Counted from the first letter of the stretch, positions 1 through 6,317 are shown. The stretch is DNA of 9,885 nucleotides from Desulfocapsaceae bacterium (GCA_029934775.1 JAOZLO010000075.1:1-9885); one strand, 5' to 3'. The notes: generated by a model not told the origin, from the sequence alone. Numbers and translations: made by a program.

Positions 1-30
1 AGTCTAAAAAAGTAAGAAATTGAGGAATGT

Positions 31-60
31 ATTTTAAAACTATGTGGTTCGATGTACCAC
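31..60 (-). terminator. weak candidate terminator of the LysR gene
   Basis: A 5-bp stem (44-48 with 56-60) with a 7-base loop lies downstream of the LysR stop codon on the minus strand and is followed on that strand by a short T-containing stretch. The stem is short and the T-tract is interrupted by A residues, so this is only a candidate. Confidence 0.2.
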
Positions 61-70
61 CTTGGCACTT

Positions 71-102
71 ATCCCGCTCATCGGGGTTTATTTTTATTTT
101 TT
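71..102 (+). terminator. putative rho-independent terminator of an upstream gene
   Basis: A 6-bp stem (71-76 with 82-87, including one G-T wobble) encloses a 5-base loop and is followed by a T-rich run (87-102). This is the form of an intrinsic terminator reading left to right, so it most likely ends a + strand gene outside the window. Its T-tract overlaps the 3' end of the convergent LysR gene. All three + frames hit stops within the first bases of the window, so no coding tail of that gene is visible. The stem is short, so confidence is moderate. Confidence 0.5.
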
Positions 103-1068
103 CATGGCTGAATGCCTTGCCAGTAACGATTGTAATTTCCATGGCGAGGAGAGACAGATACCAGCCTCATCGCAAATAGTCATAACCTGGCAAAACGAAA
201 TAAACTCTATGTGACTGTCACTCATTTCAAAGTCTCTGCGTTGAATTATATTCAACTGTCTCTTCATATCGAGGTCTTCAATCTTCAAACTTTTCAACCA
301 GCCATTTTCAACTTCTCGACATATACATAAAGAGGAAAGACAGGCGATTCCGGCCCCGGATTCAACAGCTCGTTTTATAGGTTCCGGATGACCTACCTCC
401 ATCACTATGTGTAAATCATCAATATAGTCACCCATTTTTTCCCGAATAACAGCCTCAGTCCCAGATCCACGTTCCCGCATTATCCATTTTTTGCCTTTAA
501 GATCATTTTTCATATTAAAAACTTCGTTGTGTGCCAGGGGGTCAGCAGGACCACAGAGAACTACAAGTTCATCCTCAAACCACGATCGAACAAGAATCTC
601 ATCTCTTTTTGACAATGGACCTTCTACGAACCCAAAATCCATTTTCCCCTCAACAACAAGTTGTTCAGCGTATCTTGTGCCATAAACAAGCAGATTAACA
701 TGCACCTTAGGATGTATTCGTTTAAATGCTCCTATAAGATACGGCAGAATATAATTCCCAAGAGTGGTGCTCGCCACAATTTCAAGCTGCCCCTCCAGGG
801 TGTCATTTCTTTCCGACATGATAGATTCTATGTTGCTAACCTGACAAGTAATATCCTTTGCCAGGGGCAACAGGTAGCGACCTCGAGAGTTGAGAAGCAG
901 ACTTCTCCCATGCCTGTCAAAAAGTGACCCGCCAAGCTGGTTTTCGAGCTCGGCAAGAGCCATACTAACTGCAGACTGGGTAACAAACAGCTTCTTACTC
1001 GCTTTTGTAACCTGAGCTGTTTCCGCAACAGCAATAAATATTTCTAATTGTCTCAATGTGATGGACAT
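94..1068 (-). CDS. LysR-family transcriptional regulator, YeiE/CysL-like
   Basis: This 324-aa protein has the LysR layout: an N-terminal winged helix-turn-helix (about residues 3-62, with the recognition region around 20-42) and a two-lobed ligand-binding domain (about 92-300). The ligand domain carries S-T-T-L-G-N-Y-I-L-P (100-109), G-F-V-E-G-P (146-151), W-F-E-D-E-L-V-V (163-170) and R-E-R-G-S-G-T (198-204). From memory these match the YeiE/CysL branch of the family, whose YeiE member has been reported to respond to sulfite; the ligand here is not known. The start at 1068 is supported by an AAGG ribosome site seven bases upstream on the minus strand. The protein has eight cysteines, including 243, 248 and 250. 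The gene is divergent from the nuo operon, the usual position for a LysR protein that controls its neighbour and itself, but control of nuo is inference. Confidence 0.9.
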   Translation of the reverse strand: MSITLRQLEIFIAVAETAQVTKASKKLFVTQSAVSMALAELENQLGGSLFDRHGRSLLLNSRGRYLLPLAKDITCQVSNIESIMSERNDTLEGQLEIVASTTLGNYILPYLIGAFKRIHPKVHVNLLVYGTRYAEQLVVEGKMDFGFVEGPLSKRDEILVRSWFEDELVVLCGPADPLAHNEVFNMKNDLKGKKWIMRERGSGTEAVIREKMGDYIDDLHIVMEVGHPEPIKRAVESGAGIACLSSLCICREVENGWLKSLKIEDLDMKRQLNIIQRRDFEMSDSHIEFISFCQVMTICDEAGICLSSPWKLQSLLARHSAMKK

Positions 1069-1366
1069 AATAACGCCTTGAATAACATTTCAATAAAATT
1101 GATAATTCATATCGTTTTTCCTTACACTTGACTTATAACATAGCACTTTTGAAAAGTTTCTCAACTATTTTTCCAGTAAGAATTCCGAATGAATAGGTGC
1201 GAACTGAAGCAAAGCAACATAGAGTAGATAAATGAGATTACTATTGACACTCCCATCACAATTATATAAATTAGCAACGACTTGTTTAATCATGAATTAT
1301 ACACTATTTGTGATACTATCAAGAACCTGTAACTCGTCTACAACACTGCATTTTCAAGGAGTCGCA
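1069..1366. promoter_or_regulatory. divergent intergenic region between the LysR gene and nuoA
   Basis: This 298-base AT-rich region separates the two divergent genes and should hold both promoters. Short dyads are visible: TTGAA-N6-TTCAA (1078-1093), TCAAT-N3-ATTGA (1090-1102), GATA-N5-TATC (1101-1113) and ACTTTT-N-AAAAGT (1145-1157). They lie closer to the LysR gene and could be operator half-sites, but dyads this short arise easily in AT-rich DNA. An open stretch from 1232 runs in frame into nuoA; I read it as leader rather than coding. Confidence 0.6.
1244..1270 (+). promoter_or_regulatory. candidate sigma70 promoter for the nuo operon
   Basis: A perfect TTGACA -35 box (1244-1249) is followed by TATAAA (1265-1270) at a 15-base spacing, slightly shorter than the optimal 17. 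A weaker -10 match, TAAATT (1267-1272), has the ideal spacing. Transcription would begin near 1277 and give a leader of about 90 bases before nuoA. This is a visual match only. Confidence 0.5.
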
Positions 1367-1369
1367 ATG
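1356..1369 (+). promoter_or_regulatory. ribosome binding site that sets the nuoA start
   Basis: AAGGAG (1356-1361) lies five bases before the ATG at 1367. This strong Shine-Dalgarno sequence favours that start over the upstream in-frame ATG at 1232, which would add 45 residues unlike known NuoA N-termini. Confidence 0.8.
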
Positions 1370-1792
1370 GAACAGAACTTCTCCACCTTCCTTTATCAGG
1401 ACAACGTTCTCTGGATCGCGGCATTCACACTTGGAGGCCTGGCATTTGCACTTGGTCCCATTGCTATTGTCTACCTGTTGATGCCTAATAAGACCAGGCA
1501 GGTTGATAACAAATCCCTGCAGGCCATTGAATGCGGCATGGATCCCATAGGTGATCCATGGATACGATATGGTGTTGTTTTCTACCTCTACGCCCTCATT
1601 TTTCTCGCCTTTGACGTTGATGTTCTCTTTCTATTTCCAGTTGCTGTTGCTTACAACGATGTTCTTTTTGAATCTTCAATTCGAGATTTTATTGAAATTA
1701 TACTGTTTGTTGGAATCTTATCACTGGCTGTTGTCTATGCCTGGATCAAGGGAGTATTTAAGTGGGAACGCAAAACGTACCTTCGTCAATAG
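1367..1792 (+). CDS. nuoA: NADH-quinone oxidoreductase subunit A
   Basis: NuoA is a small membrane subunit of complex I that lies beside NuoH, J and K near the quinone site. Its TM1-TM2 loop takes part in coupling quinone reduction to proton movement. This protein is 141 aa with three predicted membrane helices (about 14-39, 68-95 and 108-128). The loop holds the family signature E-C-G-M-D-P (56-61, with Cys57) and G-D-P-W-I-R-Y (62-68). TM2 carries F-Y-L (72-74) and F-D-V-D (82-85) followed by F-L-F-P. The acidic pair is D83/D85, where many NuoA proteins have D/E. It is the first gene of the operon, preceded by a strong ribosome site, and its end overlaps nuoB by 31 bases. Confidence 0.95.
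   Translation: MEQNFSTFLYQDNVLWIAAFTLGGLAFALGPIAIVYLLMPNKTRQVDNKSLQAIECGMDPIGDPWIRYGVVFYLYALIFLAFDVDVLFLFPVAVAYNDVLFESSIRDFIEIILFVGILSLAVVYAWIKGVFKWERKTYLRQ
1749..1764 (+). promoter_or_regulatory. ribosome binding site for the GTG start of nuoB, inside nuoA
   Basis: AGGGAG (1749-1754) lies inside the nuoA coding region, seven bases before a GTG at 1762. No in-frame ATG occurs before the conserved NuoB core, so this site decides the nuoB start and shows a real 31-base overlap between the genes. Confidence 0.8.
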
Positions 1793-2259
1793 TTCAATTT
1801 GCTGTAGTAGACGAAATCATCAATGTTGGTAGGGCAAACTCACTCTGGCCTCTCACATTCGGCATTGCCTGTTGTGCTATCGAAATGATGGCTACAGGTT
1901 GTGCCCGGTTTGACATGTCCCGGTTTGGAGCTGAGGTCTTCCGCCCTTCACCGCGACAAAGTGATGTAATGATCGTCGCAGGAACCATTACCAAAAAAAT
2001 GATGCCGGGTATTAAAACGTTATATGATCAGATGCCGGAACCCAAGTGGGTTATGGCTCTGGGCAATTGTGCTATTTCCGGTGGTCCCTTTGCCTTTGAA
2101 GGCCAATACTCCATTGTCCTTGGAGCGGACGAATTCCTCCCTGTTGATATTTATGTTCCGGGATGTCCACCCAGACCTGAGGCTCTGCTGCAAGGTATTA
2201 TTGAACTTGAACATCTTGTCTCTGACTGGAAGAGATGGAAAAACCCTGAAATCGCCTAA
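1762..2259 (+). CDS. nuoB: NADH-quinone oxidoreductase subunit B (N2 cluster)
   Basis: NuoB carries the terminal 4Fe-4S cluster N2, which passes electrons to quinone at the interface with NuoD. The protein is 165 aa. Its N2 ligands are the adjacent pair C37-C38 in G-I-A-C-C-A-I-E, C103 in G-N-C-A-I-S-G-G, and C135 in [10 protein letters not shown]47 is an extra non-ligand cysteine. The core begins at about residue 20 ([10 protein letters not shown]), so the N-terminus is short compared with E. coli NuoB. The spacing between C103 and C135 is three residues longer than in E. coli NuoB as I recall that sequence. Translation starts at GTG 1762 within the end of nuoA, suggesting translational coupling. 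A 77-base gap follows before nuoC. Confidence 0.96.
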   Translation: MGTQNVPSSIVQFAVVDEIINVGRANSLWPLTFGIACCAIEMMATGCARFDMSRFGAEVFRPSPRQSDVMIVAGTITKKMMPGIKTLYDQMPEPKWVMALGNCAISGGPFAFEGQYSIVLGADEFLPVDIYVPGCPPRPEALLQGIIELEHLVSDWKRWKNPEIA

Positions 2260-2336
2260 TATGGTTCTCCCACTAGATTCAATTTTGGAGACTATGGAGA
2301 CTGCACCTTTTTTGCAGCCTTTCGGAGTGTAACAAC
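2260..2336 (+). other. nuoB-nuoC spacer with a 9-base tandem repeat and a small hairpin
   Basis: This is the longest gap within the operon. It contains two tandem near-identical 9-mers (2286-2294 and 2295-2303, TGGAGACT plus A or G) and a 5-bp stem, CTGCA/TGCAG (2301-2305 with 2313-2317), around a T-rich loop. GGAG at 2324-2327 is the likely nuoC ribosome site, nine bases before its ATG. The hairpin lies just upstream of that site and might influence RNA processing or translation, but this is speculative. Confidence 0.45.
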
Positions 2337-2879
2337 ATGATTATAGAAAAGATTAAACTTGCTTTCCAGGATTTGTTCCCGGTTGCTGAGCCTGAGGTTT
2401 CCGCACCAGAAGAGAAGGCCGAGGAACCAGAAGAAACAAAAACCAAAAAAAAAGTGAAAACTAAAAAACCTCCACGTCTGAATGGGGTTATTGAATGTAA
2501 TTATACGGTCCATGGTTATCATCTCGACGTCCAGGTAGACGCTGATCAATTACTTGATGCTGTCTCGATAGTGGATCAGGCTGAATTTTTTATCGAAAGT
2601 ATCACTGGCGTAGACTGGATTAAAGAAGATCAGATAGAGATTGTCTACGACTTCAGCCGCTACGATTTTGATACCTGCCGCGTAGTGATCAGGACCAGAG
2701 TTAACCGTTCCAGCCCAGTAGTCCCGACAATAACTGATATATACGCCGGAGCAAACTGGCATGAACGCGAAACCCACGACTTTTTTGGCATAAAATTTGA
2801 CGGACATCCACATCTTATCCCACTTCTCCTTCCTGAAGATGCAGATTTTCATCCACTCTTAAAGGATTTCAAGGCATGA
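2337..2879 (+). CDS. nuoC: NADH-quinone oxidoreductase subunit C (30 kDa subunit)
   Basis: NuoC is a peripheral-arm subunit that packs against NuoD and helps stabilise the Q-module; it binds no cofactor. The 180-aa protein ends with the family signature W-H-E-R-E-T-H-D-F-F-G-I (141-152), then F-D-G-H-P (154-158) and L-L-P-E-D (164-168). The folded domain covers roughly residues 49-180. Before it lies an unusual low-complexity segment, Glu/Pro/Ala-rich (about 16-33) and then Lys-rich (about 35-44), after a short amphipathic N-terminus. nuoC and nuoD are separate genes here, unlike the fused nuoCD of E. coli. The stop codon overlaps the nuoD start as ATGA, indicating coupling. Confidence 0.95.
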   Translation: MIIEKIKLAFQDLFPVAEPEVSAPEEKAEEPEETKTKKKVKTKKPPRLNGVIECNYTVHGYHLDVQVDADQLLDAVSIVDQAEFFIESITGVDWIKEDQIEIVYDFSRYDFDTCRVVIRTRVNRSSPVVPTITDIYAGANWHERETHDFFGIKFDGHPHLIPLLLPEDADFHPLLKDFKA

Positions 2880-3994
2880 GTTCTCCAATTCAACTCCAAC
2901 CCGACGAGACATTTGTTCTCAATGTTGGCCCGCAACACCCTGCTACCCATGGTGTGCTCAGAGTCAAGATGGAAATGAATGGTGAGTACATCGTCAACGC
3001 TGAGACCGTTATCGGGTATATTCACCGGATGCATGAAAAAATGGGGGAAAACAAAACGTATCCCCAGTACTTGATGAATCTCAGCCGTATGGACTACCTT
3101 GGCGCCATGGGATATTCCCACGGACATGTGCTGGTAGTTGAAAAAGCATCCGGAATAGAAGTCCCGGAAAGAGCCGAGTATATCAGGGCGATAATGGTTG
3201 AATTAAACCGTATCTCATCCCACCTTTTCTGGTTTGGTGCTTTTGTCATGGATCTTGGTGGATTCAGCCCTCTCATGTATGCACTTCAGGACCGGGAACA
3301 TATTCTTGATATGCTGGAAGCTGTCACCGGTTCCCGCCTGACCTACTGTTACTTCAGGTTCGGTGGGCTCTATAACGATGTAGACGATGAATTCGTAGAT
3401 GCAGCCCGGCGGTTTATTCCACGTATGCGAAAATCTCTTATAAAATATGAGAAACTGGTAACAGGGAATATCATTTTCCGCAAACGTCTGGAAGGCAACG
3501 CTTTACTGTCTAAGGAAACATGCCGCAAATATGGTGCCACAAGTGCGGTCGCCCGCGGATCCGGTATCAATTATGACGTACGCAAAAACGAACCCTATTC
3601 TGTTTATCCCGAATTCGATTTTGACGTCCCCGTCTACCATGAGGGTGACTCTCTTGCCAGATACATGGTACGTATGGACGAAATTGAACAATCACTGCGG
3701 ATAATCGAACAGGGACTGGACAAACTGCCAGACGGACCAATAATGCCTGCAAAAAAGCCAAAGTTGATAAAACCACCAGCCGGAGATTATTATCAGGCAG
3801 TTGAGACAGCAAGGGGAAATTTTGGGGTCAGATTGGTAAGTGATGGAACCAAAATCCCATACAGACTGAAGCTCAGGTCACCAACGTTTTCAAACATGCA
3901 CCTCTTTGATGAAACATGCAGAGGTATGATGATCATGGATGCACTTGCCTTCATGGGAAGTCTCGATCTCGTCATACCTGAAATAGATCGGTAG
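2876..3994 (+). CDS. nuoD: NADH-quinone oxidoreductase subunit D (49 kDa, quinone site)
   Basis: NuoD forms the quinone-binding pocket with NuoB and NuoH. The protein is 372 aa and starts shortly before the conserved G-P-Q-H-P-A-T-H-G-V-L-R (18-29). H25 and Y74 (in R-M-D-Y-L) have the same 49-residue spacing as the quinone-headgroup ligands H38 and Y87 of Thermus Nqo4, so both are present. The C-terminus ends in P-E-I-D-R, as in complex I. There are no N- or C-terminal C-x-x-C pairs, so this is not a NiFe-hydrogenase large subunit. The stretch H-R-M-H-E-K-M (50-56) replaces the commoner H-R-G-F/I-E-K; I associate this variant with deltaproteobacterial enzymes. The ATG overlaps the nuoC stop by four bases, with AAAGGA (2861-2866) as ribosome site. 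Confidence 0.97.
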   Translation: MSSPIQLQPDETFVLNVGPQHPATHGVLRVKMEMNGEYIVNAETVIGYIHRMHEKMGENKTYPQYLMNLSRMDYLGAMGYSHGHVLVVEKASGIEVPERAEYIRAIMVELNRISSHLFWFGAFVMDLGGFSPLMYALQDREHILDMLEAVTGSRLTYCYFRFGGLYNDVDDEFVDAARRFIPRMRKSLIKYEKLVTGNIIFRKRLEGNALLSKETCRKYGATSAVARGSGINYDVRKNEPYSVYPEFDFDVPVYHEGDSLARYMVRMDEIEQSLRIIEQGLDKLPDGPIMPAKKPKLIKPPAGDYYQAVETARGNFGVRLVSDGTKIPYRLKLRSPTFSNMHLFDETCRGMMIMDALAFMGSLDLVIPEIDR

Positions 3995-4005
3995 GAAGGA
4001 ACATT

Positions 4006-5001
4006 ATGAGCTTAACACTCTTGAATGTAATCATTGCTGTTGTGATAGCCATTGCCTTTGCAGCACTCAACGCAGCTTATCTTGTCTGGGCTGAGCGAAG
4101 GGGAGCTGCGCGTATACAGCGTCGACCGGGGCCTAATATCAATGGGCCGTTCGGGCTGCTTCAACCGCCTCTTGACGGTATCAAGCTGATGGCCAAACAG
4201 TTGATTATTCCTGGTGGTGTCGATAAAATTCTCTTTATTGCCGCACCGGTTCTGGCAATGTTTCCTGCCATCATGAGTTTTGTTACCATACCGTTCAGCG
4301 ACACTATTGTTGCTAAAAACATGGATGTTGGCATTCTGATGATATTTGCCTTTGCTTCCATGGGAGGTATGTCACTGCTCTTTGCAGGCTGGAGTTCCAG
4401 GAATAAATATGCAATGATGTCATCCATCAGGGCAGTTTCCCAGGCAGTTGCCTATGAAATTCCCATGCTCATCACCACCATTACCGTAGTGATGATTGCC
4501 GGCTCCATGAATCTTATGGAAATCGTTCACCAGCAGAGTAGTTCCATACTTCACTGGAATATTTTTCCCCTGCTTGGAAATTCTCACAACCTGCTGATGC
4601 CTTTCTCCTTTCTAATATTCTTCGTCTGCACTTTAGCAGAAACCAACAGGGCACCCTTTGACCTTGGAGAAGCTGAAAGCGAACTGGTAGCCGGATTTCA
4701 TACTGAATATGGCAGTATGGGGTTTGGCCTTTTTTTTATGGGAGAGTACGCTAACATCGTTATCGGCTCCTGCATGACAACTATTCTCTTTTTAGGTGGC
4801 TGGGGTTGCCCCTTTGGACTCTTTCCAGGAGTCTGGTGGTTTCTCCTCAAACTCTATATTTTAATCGCAACTATCATCTGGATTCGTTGGACTTTCCCCC
4901 GAACTACCATATATGGCCTCCTGAATCTTTCCTGGAAAATACTCATCCCTTTATCCCTCTTCAACCTGCTGTTCACTGCAGGATTAATAAAGGTTTTTTG
5001 A
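4006..5001 (+). CDS. nuoH: NADH-quinone oxidoreductase subunit H
   Basis: NuoH is the membrane subunit that docks the peripheral arm and completes the quinone tunnel. The 331-aa protein has about eight membrane helices. Conserved stretches are E-R-R-G-A-A-R-I-Q-R-R-P-G-P-N (30-44), G-W-S-S-R-N-K-Y (128-135) followed by Y-E-I-P (150-153), and A-E-T-N-R-A-P-F-D-L (211-220) with E-A-E-S-E-L-V-A-G-F (222-231) and H-T-E-Y (232-235). The charged loops near 211-235 line the quinone tunnel in solved structures. AGGAAGGA (3993-4000) gives a strong ribosome site that overlaps the end of nuoD. The gene follows nuoD directly: nuoE, nuoF and nuoG, which usually lie here, are absent. An 8-base T run occurs at 4730-4737 within the reading frame. 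Confidence 0.97.
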   Translation: MSLTLLNVIIAVVIAIAFAALNAAYLVWAERRGAARIQRRPGPNINGPFGLLQPPLDGIKLMAKQLIIPGGVDKILFIAAPVLAMFPAIMSFVTIPFSDTIVAKNMDVGILMIFAFASMGGMSLLFAGWSSRNKYAMMSSIRAVSQAVAYEIPMLITTITVVMIAGSMNLMEIVHQQSSSILHWNIFPLLGNSHNLLMPFSFLIFFVCTLAETNRAPFDLGEAESELVAGFHTEYGSMGFGLFFMGEYANIVIGSCMTTILFLGGWGCPFGLFPGVWWFLLKLYILIATIIWIRWTFPRTTIYGLLNLSWKILIPLSLFNLLFTAGLIKVF

Positions 5002-5002
5002 A

Positions 5003-5443
5003 ATGGTCGCCTACTTCTCTGAAATATATAACGGACTCATAAGTCTTTTTATTGGTATGGGTGTAACGTTTAAAGAATTTTTTAAACCAACTGTTACTGT
5101 TCAATATCCTTACGAGACTCTCACCATGGCAGATAAATATCGTGGCCATGTAGAACTTATTGAAAACGACGAAGGAAAGCCGAACTGTGTTGCATGCGGT
5201 CTTTGCGCAAGAGCCTGCCCCTCCGGCTGCATTACACTTGCAGGCGAAAAACCTGAAGGAGCAAAGAAGAAAGTCCTTACCCGTTATATCCTCGACTTCA
5301 CCAGATGCTCTCTCTGTGGCTCCTGTGTAGAGTCCTGCAACTTTAATGCTCTTGAATTCTCAAAAGAATACAATCTTGCGTCTACCCGAAAGGAAGATTT
5401 TATCTTTGATCTTCTGCAACGCCTAGAGGAAAGAAACAAATGA
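5003..5443 (+). CDS. nuoI: NADH-quinone oxidoreductase subunit I (two 4Fe-4S clusters)
   Basis: NuoI is an 8Fe-ferredoxin-type subunit that carries electrons through clusters N6a and N6b towards N2 in NuoB. The 146-aa protein shows two C-x2-C-x2-C-x3-C motifs: C62, C65, C68, C72 and C102, C105, C108, C112. The second motif ends in C-N rather than the usual C-P, and an additional C76 follows the first motif. The N-terminal 30 residues form an amphipathic or hydrophobic helix that lies on the membrane, as in other NuoI proteins. The gene starts one base after the nuoH stop and its own stop overlaps nuoJ. Because NuoG and NuoF are not encoded here, NuoI may be the entry point for electrons from a ferredoxin or another partner; this is inference. 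Confidence 0.96.
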   Translation: MVAYFSEIYNGLISLFIGMGVTFKEFFKPTVTVQYPYETLTMADKYRGHVELIENDEGKPNCVACGLCARACPSGCITLAGEKPEGAKKKVLTRYILDFTRCSLCGSCVESCNFNALEFSKEYNLASTRKEDFIFDLLQRLEERNK

Positions 5444-5988
5444 ACCCTCCAATGTCATTGATAGAAGCCCCTTCCCTTTTCAGTGTTGACGGCCTGGTTG
5501 GGGTTGTCTTTCTTATCATGATGGCCATTACAGTAACTGGTGGCATTATCGCCTGCAATTCTGAGCGGCTTGTTCGCGCTGTTGCCGGTTTAATCGTCTG
5601 TTTTGTTGGTGTAGCTGGAGTCTACTATTTCCTCAACTCTCCTTTTGTTGCCATGATGCAGATGCTTATCTATGTCGGTGCTGTAGCTGTAACTATCTCT
5701 TTTGCAATTATGCTCGCCGCCCCTGAGGAGAAAATGAAAATTGGCACATCGAGTCCCCTGGTCGGACCTTTTGGTTTCGGTACTGCTGCACTGATCACAG
5801 GAGGCTTATCAGTTCTAGCTGTAAGAACGGAGTGGCCGGTTATGACCAAGATTAATGATGGCTCCGTTAAAAATATCGGGATCCAGCTCCTGACTAATTT
5901 TTCAATGGTTTTTGAACTCATTTCCATCGTTCTTCTGATTGCAATTATCGGGGCTTTAATCATTGCCCGCGCCGGGAGGGATAGCTGA
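5440..5988 (+). CDS. nuoJ: NADH-quinone oxidoreductase subunit J
   Basis: NuoJ is a five-helix membrane subunit between NuoA/H and NuoK that contributes to the proximal proton channel. The 182-aa protein contains the family core, V-Y-Y-F-L (61-65) and M-Q-M-L-I-Y-V-G-A-V (73-82); this region is TM3, where a conserved tyrosine and glycine allow the helix to rearrange during turnover. A hydrophilic loop (95-105) and a final helix ending in A-R-A-G-R follow. GAGGA (5426-5430) is the ribosome site, nine bases before the ATG. The start overlaps the nuoI stop as ATGA. A second in-frame ATG four codons later is possible but less well placed. Confidence 0.94.
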   Translation: MNPPMSLIEAPSLFSVDGLVGVVFLIMMAITVTGGIIACNSERLVRAVAGLIVCFVGVAGVYYFLNSPFVAMMQMLIYVGAVAVTISFAIMLAAPEEKMKIGTSSPLVGPFGFGTAALITGGLSVLAVRTEWPVMTKINDGSVKNIGIQLLTNFSMVFELISIVLLIAIIGALIIARAGRDS

Positions 5989-6314
5989 TGTCGATTTTCA
6001 CATTGTACAACAACCTTAATACATTTCTAATTCTCGGTGCTCTTCTCTTTGGCATAGGCATCTACGGAATCATTACCCGAAGAACGCTTATAGGTATGCT
6101 CATTGCCTCAGAATTGCTTTTGGCAGGTGCTTCCATAAATTTTATGGCTTTCAACAGATTTACTGCACCTGACCCTGTTGTCGGCCAGATTTTCACCCTT
6201 TTTATAATGGCAATAGCCGCTGCGGAAGCAGCCATCGGTTTAAGTATTGTTATAGCTGTCTACAGCCATTTCAAATCAATTGACGCCGAAGACACGGTAC
6301 AACTCAAAGGTTAG
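5988..6314 (+). CDS. nuoK: NADH-quinone oxidoreductase subunit K
   Basis: NuoK is a three-helix membrane subunit related to MrpC that forms part of the central proton path. The 108-aa protein has two buried glutamates, E42 in TM2 (I-A-S-E-L-L-L-A) and E80 in TM3 (A-A-A-E-A-A-I-G-L). They correspond to E36 and E72 of E. coli NuoK, both needed for proton transfer. The length is a little over the usual 100-102 aa, with a short polar C-terminal tail. The gene overlaps the nuoJ stop by one base (TGATG), with GGGAGGGA (5974-5981) as ribosome site. Confidence 0.96.
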   Translation: MSIFTLYNNLNTFLILGALLFGIGIYGIITRRTLIGMLIASELLLAGASINFMAFNRFTAPDPVVGQIFTLFIMAIAAAEAAIGLSIVIAVYSHFKSIDAEDTVQLKG

Positions 6315-6317
6315 GCT

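Noticed and set aside
1281..1340. Second promoter nearer nuoA (TATACA- and TACTAT-like boxes)
   Set aside because: No -35 box is found at a suitable distance.
1232..1366. In-frame N-terminal extension of NuoA starting at ATG 1232
   Set aside because: It adds 45 residues unlike NuoA, overlaps the best promoter match, and lacks the strong ribosome site found just before ATG 1367.
2876..3994. Group 4 NiFe-hydrogenase large subunit instead of NuoD
   Set aside because: The two C-x-x-C metal-binding pairs are absent, and the quinone-site His and Tyr of complex I are present.
4161..4427. Minus-strand open frame of 88 codons opposite nuoH
   Set aside because: It is a shadow of a strongly conserved gene, with no domain or motif I recognise.
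4730..4737. T8 run in nuoH as a programmed frameshift site
   Set aside because: The reading frame continues intact through conserved NuoH residues on both sides, and no alternative product is evident.
5670..5963. Minus-strand open frame of 97 codons opposite nuoJ
   Set aside because: It lies wholly within a well-supported gene and shows no recognisable protein features, so it is a shadow frame.
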